DNA from: JAKPQD01 sp029572965
GTDB taxonomy: Bacteria; Bacteroidota; Bacteroidia; Bacteroidales; DTGW01
Reading direction: 5' to 3'
Assembly (NCBI GenBank): GCA_035374585.1
Contig: DAOSPF010000045.1
Span: 1-28,761 of the forward strand
Length of the DNA: 28,761 nt
Shown here: positions 17,794 to 26,052 of the stretch, one piece after another
Layout of the letters: every line of letters begins with the position of its first letter
How positions within the stretch are numbered: the stretch's first letter is position 1
Notes under the pieces: model-generated
What the model was told of the DNA's origin: nothing
What the model saw: the letters and a program-made list of their open reading frames with translations, nothing else
Databases searched by the model: none
Position numbers and translations under genes: made by a program

Positions 17794-18202
17794 AATATTC
17801 AACGGTGTTATTCTCAGTTTCTTCAAGTCTTATACAATGCAGCTCAATACCTAAGGCTGCTATTTTATCATAAAGCTCATTCCATATTGCAATAGCAAGG
17901 TTTTCAGCGGATACTATTTTACCTTTCATGAAGTCAACCTCTAAATTAATGTTTTTATGGTCGAGTTTTTCAATTATTTCATTTCTAATCAGTTGGCTTA
18001 AGTGGCTAAGATTTACAACACATCCAGTCTCTTGGCTGGGCAACCCTTTTACAGTAACATATAAAACATAATTATGACCGTGCCACAAAGGATTGGAGCA
18101 TTTGCCAAAAACCTCAAGATTTTTCGTATCATCCCACTCAGGCCTGAACATGCGATGTGCAGCATTAAATCTCTCACGGCGCGTCAAATATACCAGACTC
18201 AT
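17786..18202 (-). CDS. 6-pyruvoyl-tetrahydropterin synthase family (PTPS-type)
   Basis: 138 aa. Zinc ligands His16 (FNAAH), His41 and His43 (HGHNY). The catalytic set is Cys35, Asp81 and His82 (EKLDHKNIN), followed by SAEN. The cysteine lies five residues before HGH (GKCSNPLWHGHNY), as in animal PTPS. E. coli QueD has three residues in this gap. That favours 6-pyruvoyl-tetrahydropterin synthesis from the FolE product over the queuosine step, although COG0720 enzymes can be promiscuous. It is the first gene of the operon with folE and a dehydrogenase. No queC, queE or queF lies nearby, which agrees with the PTPS reading. I leave the gene symbol open. Confidence 0.9.
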   Translation of the reverse strand: MSLVYLTRRERFNAAHRMFRPEWDDTKNLEVFGKCSNPLWHGHNYVLYVTVKGLPSQETGCVVNLSHLSQLIRNEIIEKLDHKNINLEVDFMKGKIVSAENLAIAIWNELYDKIAALGIELHCIRLEETENNTVEYYG

Positions 18203-18399
18203 TCAGTTTGTTATTTTTTATCAAAACTTTCTTCGTTAAACTCCGAAAGTTTTTTTATTTTGTATATCGATAGTTTTTTACAAAAAATCTATTATCCAAA
18301 ATTAGTATTTTATTTTTTAGCAGCTGAAAGATTTTGGTTTTTGAAGATATTTTACATTCAATTTAACATTAAAATTTCCATATTAGTTAAACAAGGAGG

Positions 18400-19098
18400 A
18401 TGAAGAAAATACTTATTATTTCTGCCACAGAAAAAGAGATAAACCTTCTTAAACAGAATTTGCAAGGCCTGACCCAGGTTAATGCATGGACTTTTTCTGG
18501 CAAATTCAATATGCTCGACATCGACATCCTCATTGGAGGTGTTGGCATCCCGGCCAATGTTTACAGGCTTACCAAAAGACTCTCCGAACAACATTATGAC
18601 TTGGTAATCAATATGGGCATTGCCGGTTCTTTTTCAGAAAAGATAAGAAATGGCGATGTGGTAAACGTTACAAAGGAATATTTTGCTGACATTGGCATTG
18701 ACGACAACGGTCAATTTAAGAATATATTTGAAATGGGATTTCTTGACAAAAACACGCCACCGTTTGTCAATGGAGCGCTAAATAACCCATTTACCTTCAG
18801 AAAATTTGAAATATTTTCAAAAATACCTAATGTTACAGGCATCACTGTAAACACTACTTCTGGAAGTGAAGGCTGTATAGTCAACAGGTGGATTAAATAT
18901 CAGCCAGATGTTGAATCAATGGAAGGTGCAGCTGTATTTTACGTCTGTCTGCAAGCAAAAACGCCATTTATTGAACTTCGTTCGATATCTAACAAAGTAG
19001 AACCGCGCGATGTCAAGAAATGGGACGTTCCTCAAGCCATCATCTCACTTTCAAACCATGTAATGTTTTTACTCTCCGAAATAAATTCCAAAGAATGA
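18400..19098 (+). CDS. mqnB: Futalosine hydrolase
   Basis: 232 aa of the MTA/SAH nucleosidase-like fold. Releases hypoxanthine from futalosine to give dehypoxanthine futalosine on the alternative menaquinone route. Visible features are the start MKKILIISATEKEINLL, GGVGIPANVYRLTK, VINMGIAGSFS, GDVVNVTKEYFADIG, SGSEGCIVNRW and the purine-nucleoside signature VESMEGAAVFYVC, with an ELRSISN end. Its stop codon overlaps the mqnD start (ATGA), so the two are a coupled pair. A strong AAGGAGG touches the ATG directly, with no spacer. The pair identity (mqnB next to mqnD) is the best support against a general nucleosidase. Confidence 0.9.
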   Translation: MKKILIISATEKEINLLKQNLQGLTQVNAWTFSGKFNMLDIDILIGGVGIPANVYRLTKRLSEQHYDLVINMGIAGSFSEKIRNGDVVNVTKEYFADIGIDDNGQFKNIFEMGFLDKNTPPFVNGALNNPFTFRKFEIFSKIPNVTGITVNTTSGSEGCIVNRWIKYQPDVESMEGAAVFYVCLQAKTPFIELRSISNKVEPRDVKKWDVPQAIISLSNHVMFLLSEINSKE

Positions 19099-19925
19099 AC
19101 CTCAGCATAGCTTATTCCCCCTGCCCCAACGACACCTATATATTTGATGCCCTTGCCCACAGGAAGATTTCAATGGAAGCCCTTAGTTTTGAATGCTTTT
19201 TGGCAGATGTAGAAGAGCTTAATCGTGCTGCACAAATTGCTACTTATGATATTTCAAAAATTAGCATTGCCGCATACCCCTCTATTGCTAACAAATATCA
19301 AATACTTAATAGTGGAAGCGCTTTAGGCAGAAATAATGGGCCATTACTTATCAGCAAAAAGCCTTTTACAACAAAAGATATAAATTCACTTCACATTGCA
19401 ATACCCGGCAAACATACCACTGCTAACATGCTCCTCTCAATAGCCTTTCCAAATGCTAAGAACAAAACGCCAATGTTATTTTCCGACATTGAGAATGCGG
19501 TTTTAAAAGGTGAGGTTGATGCAGGGCTTATAATACATGAAAGTCGCTTTACATATCAGGATAAAGGACTAAAAAAAGTGGTCGATTTGGGCGAATACTG
19601 GCAGAAAACATTTGATATGCCTGTTCCCTTGGGCTGTATTGTTGTAAAACGCAGCCTTAACAACGAAATAAAGAAGAGCATTGACAATATTATATATAGA
19701 AGCCTTGATTTTGCTAACAAAAACAAACAATCTTCGCAAGCATATATAAAAGAACATGCACAAAACATGGGAGATGACACCATTGCAAAACATATAGGCC
19801 TGTATGTAAACGATTTTTCGCTTTCATTAGGCCCGAAAGGCAAAGATGCTATACTTTTTATGCTTAAAGAAGGTGAAAAGGCAGGCCTTTTGAGCTTAAT
19901 CAGAGATGACATTTTTATAGACTAA
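19095..19925 (+). CDS. mqnD: 1,4-dihydroxy-6-naphthoate synthase
   Basis: 276 aa. Converts cyclic dehypoxanthine futalosine to 1,4-dihydroxy-6-naphthoate in menaquinone synthesis. The family signature is at the N-terminus (LSIAYSPCPNDTYIFDAL), followed by YDISKISIAAYP, GPLLIS, IPGKHTTANMLLS, GEVDAGLIIHESRF and VPLGCIVV. The fold is a periplasmic-binding-protein type. I place the start at 19095, where ATGA joins the mqnB stop; a longer frame reads into mqnB without family similarity. The end overlaps ispG tail to tail by 4 bp, without a visible terminator between them. Confidence 0.93.
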   Translation: MNLSIAYSPCPNDTYIFDALAHRKISMEALSFECFLADVEELNRAAQIATYDISKISIAAYPSIANKYQILNSGSALGRNNGPLLISKKPFTTKDINSLHIAIPGKHTTANMLLSIAFPNAKNKTPMLFSDIENAVLKGEVDAGLIIHESRFTYQDKGLKKVVDLGEYWQKTFDMPVPLGCIVVKRSLNNEIKKSIDNIIYRSLDFANKNKQSSQAYIKEHAQNMGDDTIAKHIGLYVNDFSLSLGPKGKDAILFMLKEGEKAGLLSLIRDDIFID

Positions 19926-21796
19926 GGTTCTACCCAGTCTCCGTGCTCCCGAATAAGGTCGATTAACTGATCTACCGCTTCTTCCGAAGGTATATTTTTA
20001 CGAACCACCTCTTTTCCTTTATAAAGAGTAACCTTTCCGGCAGCTGCCCCTACGTAACCATAGTCTGCATCGGCCATTTCGCCTGGGCCATTAACAATAC
20101 AACCCATGATGCCAATTTTCAGATGCCTCAGATGGCTTGTACGCTGCTTAATACGGGCTGTAGTAGCTTGCAGGTCAAACATAGTCCGCCCGCACGAAGG
20201 ACAAGAGATATATTCAGTTTTGCTCATCCTCAACCTGGTTGCCTGCAATATACCAAGAGACAATGCACATATAGACTTTTGAACACTTTCAGCAGCATTT
20301 CTAATCCATATCCCGTCACCCAACCCATCAATAAGCAACAACCCGACATCAGCAGCAGCTTTTATCTGAAACATCTCAAGGTTATATTCACAATAGTTGC
20401 GGTTGATGATTACCGGATTAGTCAAAGATGCCGCCAACATTTTATACAACAACGCTCGTTGTTCAGCAACCCCGTTAGTATTAAATGTTTCAACAATAAC
20501 AACCGTTCTTCGATCATCTTTCAAAGCTTCAATCATTCGTTCATCCATCTCAGACAACGACAACACAACAAAATTGAGATGCGGATGTTTGGGGCCATAG
20601 AATAAATACTGGGCGGCGGTATAAAAAGGAAAAACATTTTTCTTTTCACGAAAATATTTAAACCAGTCGTTCATGCTGGTTATATAGCGTTTATTGTCTT
20701 TCAGGACAATACTTTCAGCTCTTGTAGCAAAGAAAACATATTCAGCAGGCAGATGCGCAGCATTGGTAATATCTGACTGGTAATCAACAATAACTATGGG
20801 AGTATTATTTCCTCCAACATTCTCAACAGCAATAGACTCGCGCTTTTTATATTCAAAAGGATTTTTTTGTTCTTCACAAACAACATCAATAGCCGGATTG
20901 GTTTTTCGACCAGAAAAATAATCTACCAGATTTTTAGCCACCGGAATCTCCAACTCAGGCACTTCTGTGAGGGAAACCCTAACGGTATCTCCCAATCCAT
21001 CTGCTAAAAGAGCACCTATACCAACAGCCGACTTAATGCGGCCGTCTTCACCATCGCCAGCTTCTGTTACGCCAAGGTGTAAAGGATAATTCATATCTTC
21101 AGCCATCATCGTAGCCACGAGCAAGCGGTATGCCTGCACCATAATACGTGTATTACTAGCTTTTAAAGAAACTACAAGCTGATCAAAGCCCTCATTCTTA
21201 CAAATACGAAGAAACTCCATCGCAGCCTCGACCATTCCCATTGGAGTATCGCCATATCGGCTCATAATACGGTCGCTCAACGAGCCATGATTGACCCCGA
21301 TACGTATAGCTGTCCCATGCTCTTTACAAATGCGTAGCAGAGGGAGTAAACGTTCGCGTATCCGCTCCAATTCTAACTTATATTCTACGTCAGTATATTC
21401 CAATAATTCAAACCGCTTCTTATCGGCATAATTACCGGGATTGATACGCACTTTCTCTACAATTGCAGCAGCTACTTCAGCAGCCTGAGGGTTAAAATGA
21501 ATATCAGCAATAAGCGGAGTTTTGTAACCCCGTTTGCGAAGGGATGATTTTATAGCAGCCAAGTTCTGGGCATCCTGCACACCTGGAGCAGTAATTCGCA
21601 CATAATCCGCCCCGGCATTGACAATCCTGATACACTGTTCAACAGTTGCATTTGTATCAAGGGTAGGAGTATTAGTCATACTCTGAACCCTAATAGGATT
21701 AGAGCCTCCCATACAAACTCCACCTACATTTACCTCTTTGGTAACAAAACGACTAAATTCGGTTAAAGAATTACAGTATTTAAAAGACAAACTCAT
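19922..21796 (-). CDS. ispG: 4-hydroxy-3-methylbut-2-en-1-yl diphosphate synthase, long form
   Basis: 624 aa. Iron-sulfur enzyme of the MEP isoprenoid pathway. The N-terminal TIM barrel is clear: GGSNPIRVQSMTNT, DYVRITAPG, LIADIHFNP, VRINPGNY, IRIGVNHGSL and LHLGVTEAGDGEDGR. The 4Fe-4S part is at the end: SCPSCGRTMFD supplies two cysteines and GIMGCIVNGPGEMADAD the third. An insert of roughly 250 residues separates the two, as in Bacteroidota, Chlamydiae and plant enzymes, in contrast to the ~370-aa form of E. coli. It overlaps the upstream dapF-like gene by ATGA. The length is therefore normal for the phylum. Confidence 0.96.
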   Translation of the reverse strand: MSLSFKYCNSLTEFSRFVTKEVNVGGVCMGGSNPIRVQSMTNTPTLDTNATVEQCIRIVNAGADYVRITAPGVQDAQNLAAIKSSLRKRGYKTPLIADIHFNPQAAEVAAAIVEKVRINPGNYADKKRFELLEYTDVEYKLELERIRERLLPLLRICKEHGTAIRIGVNHGSLSDRIMSRYGDTPMGMVEAAMEFLRICKNEGFDQLVVSLKASNTRIMVQAYRLLVATMMAEDMNYPLHLGVTEAGDGEDGRIKSAVGIGALLADGLGDTVRVSLTEVPELEIPVAKNLVDYFSGRKTNPAIDVVCEEQKNPFEYKKRESIAVENVGGNNTPIVIVDYQSDITNAAHLPAEYVFFATRAESIVLKDNKRYITSMNDWFKYFREKKNVFPFYTAAQYLFYGPKHPHLNFVVLSLSEMDERMIEALKDDRRTVVIVETFNTNGVAEQRALLYKMLAASLTNPVIINRNYCEYNLEMFQIKAAADVGLLLIDGLGDGIWIRNAAESVQKSICALSLGILQATRLRMSKTEYISCPSCGRTMFDLQATTARIKQRTSHLRHLKIGIMGCIVNGPGEMADADYGYVGAAAGKVTLYKGKEVVRKNIPSEEAVDQLIDLIREHGDWVEP

Positions 21797-22668
21797 ATAT
21801 TTTTAATCAACGATTCAACATACTCCTCACTCAGCCATCCTTCAGCCACTTGCTGAACCTCGCCACAAAGGCGGATATTCCAACTCTCATCTACCGAAAT
21901 ATGCAACTGTCCGCCTAACATATTTACATCTATTTCTTTGCCTACAAGGCCTTTTTTGTGCATCATGGTTGCAGCTGCACTTGACGAACTGCCAGAAGCC
22001 AATGTAAAACCAGCTCCGCGTTCCCAGATAAGCATCTGAATAGCTTTATCTGATAACACTTTAACAAACTGAATGTTTATTCGGTTGGGGAACATCGGAT
22101 GATTCTCGATTTTCGGCCCAAATTCCTTTACCAATTGTTCATCCAGGGTATCAGTAACAATGACACAGTGCGGATTTCCCACCGAAATACAGTTTATTTT
22201 AAAGATTTTCCCATCAATAGTAAGAGGAAAGTCAATACACTCAGGCAAGTCACAATTAACAGGTATCTGCTTAGGCTCAAAAATGGCTTTCCCAATGTCT
22301 ATGGTAATGATTTCGGCTTTACCATTGCGCTCTTTGTTAATTGTAGCTTCAACAATACCTGCCATAGTCTCGATTGTAAAATGACGTTTGCAGGTATAGC
22401 CATAATCAAATATGTACTTAGCAAATATACGTAAACCATTGCCACTCTTTTCGGCCTCGGAGCCATCAGGATTAAAAACCCTGAACTTAAAATCAGCAAC
22501 AGAAGAAGACTCTACCAACAAAATACCATCAGACCCAATACCAAAATGGATATTACAAATTTTCTCAATATTCGGGGTATTAATGTCAAAAGTGATATTG
22601 CTACAGTCGAAGACAATGTATTCATTGCCTAAACCGTGCGATTTTACAAAAAAATTCTTTTTGTCCAT
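21793..22668 (-). CDS. DapF-family epimerase/isomerase homologue with both catalytic Cys replaced by Ser
   Basis: 291 aa, full length for diaminopimelate epimerase. The fold signatures are intact: VKSHGLGNEYIVFD (8-21), FGIGSDGILLVE, FNPDGSEAEK, VGNPHCVIV, NRINIQFVKV and ERGAGFTLA. The two acid/base cysteines are absent. CGNG.R reads SGNGLR (Ser75), and ACGTG.. reads ASGSSSSAAA (Ser225). Both serine codons are clear in the sequence (AGT and TCT). A standard DapF needs both thiols to exchange the alpha proton, so a different reaction, a different substrate or loss of activity is likely. The superfamily also holds the PhzF isomerases, which lack the cysteines. It is first in an operon with ispG. 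No symbol is given because the function is doubtful. Confidence 0.85.
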   Translation of the reverse strand: MDKKNFFVKSHGLGNEYIVFDCSNITFDINTPNIEKICNIHFGIGSDGILLVESSSVADFKFRVFNPDGSEAEKSGNGLRIFAKYIFDYGYTCKRHFTIETMAGIVEATINKERNGKAEIITIDIGKAIFEPKQIPVNCDLPECIDFPLTIDGKIFKINCISVGNPHCVIVTDTLDEQLVKEFGPKIENHPMFPNRINIQFVKVLSDKAIQMLIWERGAGFTLASGSSSSAAATMMHKKGLVGKEIDVNMLGGQLHISVDESWNIRLCGEVQQVAEGWLSEEYVESLIKNI

Positions 22669-22845
22669 GTCCGTGTATTTTAATTGGGAAACACAGGTAA
22701 AAGTATGGATTTTTCGATTGAAGAGAAATGAGGTTTGGAAAATTTTTACAAAATACTTGTTAAATAAAAACGCTTAAAAAATGCAAATTAACCTCTATTT
22801 ATCGCAGAAATATACTATTTTAGGACACTTTTTTAACATACCATT

Positions 22846-24804
22846 ATGCAACTATCGGTTGTTATAGTAAATTACAATGTAAAATACTTCCTGGAGCAAT
22901 GCCTGCATTCTGTTTATAAAGCAATTAAGGGTATTGATGCGGAAGTTTTTGTTGTGGACAACAACTCTATAGATGGCTCATGCTCCATGGTGAAAGAGAA
23001 ATTCCCCTGGGTAAATCTTATCTGCAACAACAAAAATACAGGGTTCTCGTACGCAAACAACCAAGCCATAAGGATTTCAAAAGGCAAATACGTCCTCTTG
23101 CTCAATCCTGATACCGTTGTGCAGGAAGATACCTTCAGCAAGTGCATTGCTTTTATGGAAAACAACCCCCAGGCAGGGGCAATTGGCGTAAAAATGATTG
23201 ATGGCAAAGGAAATTTCCTGCCAGAATCAAAAAGGGCTTTACCTACTCCGGAAGTTGCTTTTTATAAAATATTTGGCTTGGCCAGGCTATTCCCCCAAAA
23301 CAGACGTTTTGGACAATACCATTTGTCATATCTTGACAAGGACAAAACAAATGAAGCAGACATTTTATGTGGGGCTTTTATGTTTATGCGCAAGGAAGCT
23401 CTTGACAAATCAGGACTTTTAGACGACTCATTTTTCATGTATGGTGAAGATATAGACCTTTCATATCGTATTATCAAAGCAGGTTATAAAAACTATTATT
23501 TTGCCGATACCACCATCATACACTACAAAGGGGAAAGCACCAAAAAAGGGAGCCTGAACTATGTACTGGTGTTTTACCAGGCCATGATCATCTTTGCAAA
23601 AAAACACTTTTCAAACAGGCGCTTTAAGATGTTTAACCTGCTTATCCACCTTGCCATATATTTTAGGGCATTATTATCCATTGTAAAACGTGTAGCTAAA
23701 GCGCTGTATTTGCCTTTGATTGATGCTGTTTCTATTTATGCGGGTTATCTGTTTGTCATACGCCCTTTTTCAGAATCAATGAAGTACGAACAGGGAGGCC
23801 ATTACCCATTCCTTTACATAGGGCTCATTGTACCTTTGTACATTTTAATTTGGCTTATATCAATGATCTTAGCAGGAACCTATGACAAACCAATAAAAAT
23901 TACAAACATTTTCAAAGGCATAGGCATTGGGACCCTGATTATTCTGGCTATTTACGGACTACTCCCTCTCGACTACCGATTCTCGAGGCTAATGATAATA
24001 CTTGGCGCTGTATGGAGCCTTGGCACTATTAGTTTTATCCGCACTATATTACATTTGACAGGGTTCAAAGACTTTAGGTTATACAACACTAACAAAAAGA
24101 AGATAATCATTGTAGGTAAGTATGAAGAGTATCTAAGAGTAAGGCAACTCCTCCTACAAACCTCGTTAATCCATGACATAACAGGGTTTATAGATGAAAC
24201 TAACAACGAATCACCAGATTATCTTGGCAATTCATCACAGCTTAAAGATATTATTTATATTTATAAAGCCGATGAGATAATCTTTTGTGCCAAAAACCTA
24301 TCATCACAGGACATTATAAATTACATGCTTAATTTTTCGGCATCTGGTGTCGAGTTTAAGATTGCCCCACCAGAAAGCCTTTCAATTATTGGAAGTAACT
24401 CAATTAACACTGCCGGGGACCTTTATCTAATCAATATCAATGCAGTAAATAGGCCTGAAAACCTACGTTCAAAAAGGCTTTTCGATTTTTCTATTTCTCT
24501 TTGCCTTTTATTAACATACATTTTCATTTTTCCTTTTGTAAAAAACAAAATCAAAGGCCTTTACAACATTCTTCTTGTGCTTGCAGGCTCCCGGACATGG
24601 ATAGGTTACACTTCGGATGAAACCCAAAACAGGTTTTCGCTGCCAAAACTAAAGAAAGGCATATTAAGCCCTGTGGACGGATTGCTCAAAAAAGACTTAT
24701 CTTCAGAAACAATAGAAAAGATTAACTTTTTGTATGCCAAAGATTATAAAGTTATCAATGACTTCAACATCTTGTGGCACGGACTTGCTAATATAGGCAG
24801 ATAA
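22846..24804 (+). CDS. GT2 glycosyltransferase fused to a degenerate phosphoglycosyltransferase-like half
   Basis: 652 aa. Residues 1-~240 are a GT2 enzyme of the rhamnosyltransferase type: VVIVNYN, VVDNNSIDGS, GFSYANNQAI, LLLNPDT (metal motif), FMYGEDIDLSYRI and IHYKGEST. Residues ~262-407 carry several membrane helices and the ILAGTYDKP motif found at the start of polyprenyl glycosylphosphotransferases. Residues 418-~530 resemble their CoA-binding-like domain (KIIIVGKYEEYL, ITGFIDETN, ADEIIFCAKN). Residues ~543-565 are the KRLFD.S helix, then GSRTWIGY and LPKLKKGILSP, ending in YAKDY...ILWHG. The catalytic stretch of that enzyme (KFR.M, DE-rich part) is missing. The GT2 half should act on envelope polysaccharide, with the second half serving as a membrane platform. 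It starts 177 bp after the divergent dapF-like gene. Confidence 0.85.
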   Translation: MQLSVVIVNYNVKYFLEQCLHSVYKAIKGIDAEVFVVDNNSIDGSCSMVKEKFPWVNLICNNKNTGFSYANNQAIRISKGKYVLLLNPDTVVQEDTFSKCIAFMENNPQAGAIGVKMIDGKGNFLPESKRALPTPEVAFYKIFGLARLFPQNRRFGQYHLSYLDKDKTNEADILCGAFMFMRKEALDKSGLLDDSFFMYGEDIDLSYRIIKAGYKNYYFADTTIIHYKGESTKKGSLNYVLVFYQAMIIFAKKHFSNRRFKMFNLLIHLAIYFRALLSIVKRVAKALYLPLIDAVSIYAGYLFVIRPFSESMKYEQGGHYPFLYIGLIVPLYILIWLISMILAGTYDKPIKITNIFKGIGIGTLIILAIYGLLPLDYRFSRLMIILGAVWSLGTISFIRTILHLTGFKDFRLYNTNKKKIIIVGKYEEYLRVRQLLLQTSLIHDITGFIDETNNESPDYLGNSSQLKDIIYIYKADEIIFCAKNLSSQDIINYMLNFSASGVEFKIAPPESLSIIGSNSINTAGDLYLININAVNRPENLRSKRLFDFSISLCLLLTYIFIFPFVKNKIKGLYNILLVLAGSRTWIGYTSDETQNRFSLPKLKKGILSPVDGLLKKDLSSETIEKINFLYAKDYKVINDFNILWHGLANIGR

Positions 24805-24831
24805 GTATGATAGCCCTTTAAAAACTGCAAT

Positions 24832-25251
24832 CTACTCTTCAAATACCTGTATTTCAAAAGTAATTTTCATTGCCTTTTTATACGCAGCCGAAACTCCACA
24901 ATAGCGTTCCTGCGACAAATCAACAGCTTTCTGAAGCTTTTCTTTATCCAGGCCCTTGCCCCAAAACTTATAAATAATGTGCATTGCTGCGTAATGCTTC
25001 GGCATTTCTTCTGTAAGTTCACCTTCGACAGCAATATCAAACTTTTCAGGCTCAACACGCATTTTTTTGAGGATTGATATCACATCCATACCAGTGCACC
25101 CAGCGAGAGAAGCCAGCATCAACTCTTTAGGCCTTGAGCCTTCATCATTCCCTCCATGTTCGGGAGTTGCGTCCATCTTCACATGATGCCCGCTAACTAA
25201 GGCATCAAAAAGCATATTACCTTTCCAGGTTGTATTGACTATGTGTTTCAT
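24832..25251 (-). CDS. OsmC/Ohr-family peroxiredoxin-like protein
   Basis: 139 aa. Thiol-dependent reduction of organic hydroperoxides, acting in the cytoplasm. The two redox cysteines are Cys52 (ASLAGCTGMD) and Cys118 (SQERYCGVSAAY), with the GSRPKEL region ahead of the first. The length is normal. It is transcribed toward the glycosyltransferase gene, 27 bp away tail to tail. Upstream lies the terminator of the next minus-strand gene, so this one probably has its own promoter. A one-mismatch -7 element (TATATTCG read on the minus strand, about 18 bp before the ATG) is visible. It belongs to the OsmC branch closer to YhfA than to Ohr, judged from the motif around Cys52. Confidence 0.9.
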   Translation of the reverse strand: MKHIVNTTWKGNMLFDALVSGHHVKMDATPEHGGNDEGSRPKELMLASLAGCTGMDVISILKKMRVEPEKFDIAVEGELTEEMPKHYAAMHIIYKFWGKGLDKEKLQKAVDLSQERYCGVSAAYKKAMKITFEIQVFEE

Positions 25252-25302
25252 GCTTTTTCTTTTTTACGAATATAACAATTGTATTGCTTTTTTGTTTTGG
25301 AA

Positions 25303-25342
25303 CAAAAAAGCTGTGCTTATGCTTTACAGCATAAAACACAGC
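25303..25342 (-). terminator. Intrinsic terminator of the DUF3108-like gene
   Basis: Read on the minus strand: outer stem GCTGTG/CACAGC (25310-25315 with 25337-25342) enclosing a second stem TATGCT/AGCATA with a 4-base loop, followed by TTTTTTG. It lies 24 bp past the stop of the secreted protein gene at 25366. Confidence 0.85.
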
Positions 25343-25365
25343 CCCCTTTTAAAATACTGAATCTC

Positions 25366-26052
25366 TTATGGCCTAAAAGCTGTCAGTAGCGAATAATTGA
25401 CCTTTTTACCTTTATTATCGTAATTCTCAGTCTTTACGACACCAACATCCTCAGCAACCCATTGAACAGCCTTAACTTCCACATCAAACATGGCATGAGT
25501 TCTAACGTTGTAGGTAACTTTATAGCAATTGAATGTACCGGCAGGAGTAGTTATTTCTTCGTACGACTCAACTTTACGGTTGGTAATAGACATCGACATT
25601 TCCATTACTGTAACGTTACCACTTTTCATCACCATGGTCATTTTGGCATCTTTCAGTGTTTGACCTATCTGAGGATTTGCCGGAAACTCAAGTTCGTCAG
25701 ACTTTACTTCCATGCTTGCCTGATCGCCATTTTGCTGGGGCATCATACTTTCCATGTTAAAGTAAAAAACACCATTGTGGCACCTGACCTTGTATTGTCC
25801 TTTGCCTTTTTCTTGCCCCGAATTGTCTGAATATACCGACTCAAACAGCAGAGAAACACCATTGGCACCGGTTTCTTTCTTCAATATCACGGTTTTGGTA
25901 ACACCTTCAATTTTATCTTTCGCATTGTACGATGTCATTTCCGACTCCGATCCTTCCCGTGAAGGAAAATACATGTTACATTTCTGGGCATTGATCCCTA
26001 TTGATGCACAGAACAACACTGTACCCATCAATACTAATTTTTTCATTTCCAT
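25366..26052 (-). CDS. Secreted DUF3108-like protein
   Basis: 228 aa. Signal peptide MEMKKLVLMGTVLFCASIG with cleavage near GINAQ; the true start may be the third residue (also ATG). The mature part is beta-rich: GVSLLFESVYSD, GQYKVRCHNGVFYFNMES, LEFPANPQIGQTLKDAKMT, then TTPAGTFNCYKVTYNV and VAEDVGVVKTENYDNKGK. This last pattern is that of DUF3108/TapB-like periplasmic proteins, which I infer from motif similarity only. Their function is unknown. It is a single gene with a clear terminator, divergent from a lipoprotein gene. There are two cysteines in the mature chain that could form a disulfide. Confidence 0.75.
   Translation of the reverse strand: MEMKKLVLMGTVLFCASIGINAQKCNMYFPSREGSESEMTSYNAKDKIEGVTKTVILKKETGANGVSLLFESVYSDNSGQEKGKGQYKVRCHNGVFYFNMESMMPQQNGDQASMEVKSDELEFPANPQIGQTLKDAKMTMVMKSGNVTVMEMSMSITNRKVESYEEITTPAGTFNCYKVTYNVRTHAMFDVEVKAVQWVAEDVGVVKTENYDNKGKKVNYSLLTAFRP

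Noticed and set aside
17794..17826. Longer folE form starting at TTG 17826
   Set aside because: The 11 extra residues are read through the end of the PTPS gene and do not resemble the family; the ATG at 17793 gives the normal coupled overlap.
19020..19094. Longer mqnD frame starting at 19020
   Set aside because: The extra 25 residues lie wholly in mqnB coding sequence; the family N-terminus (LSIAYSPCPND) starts at 19095.
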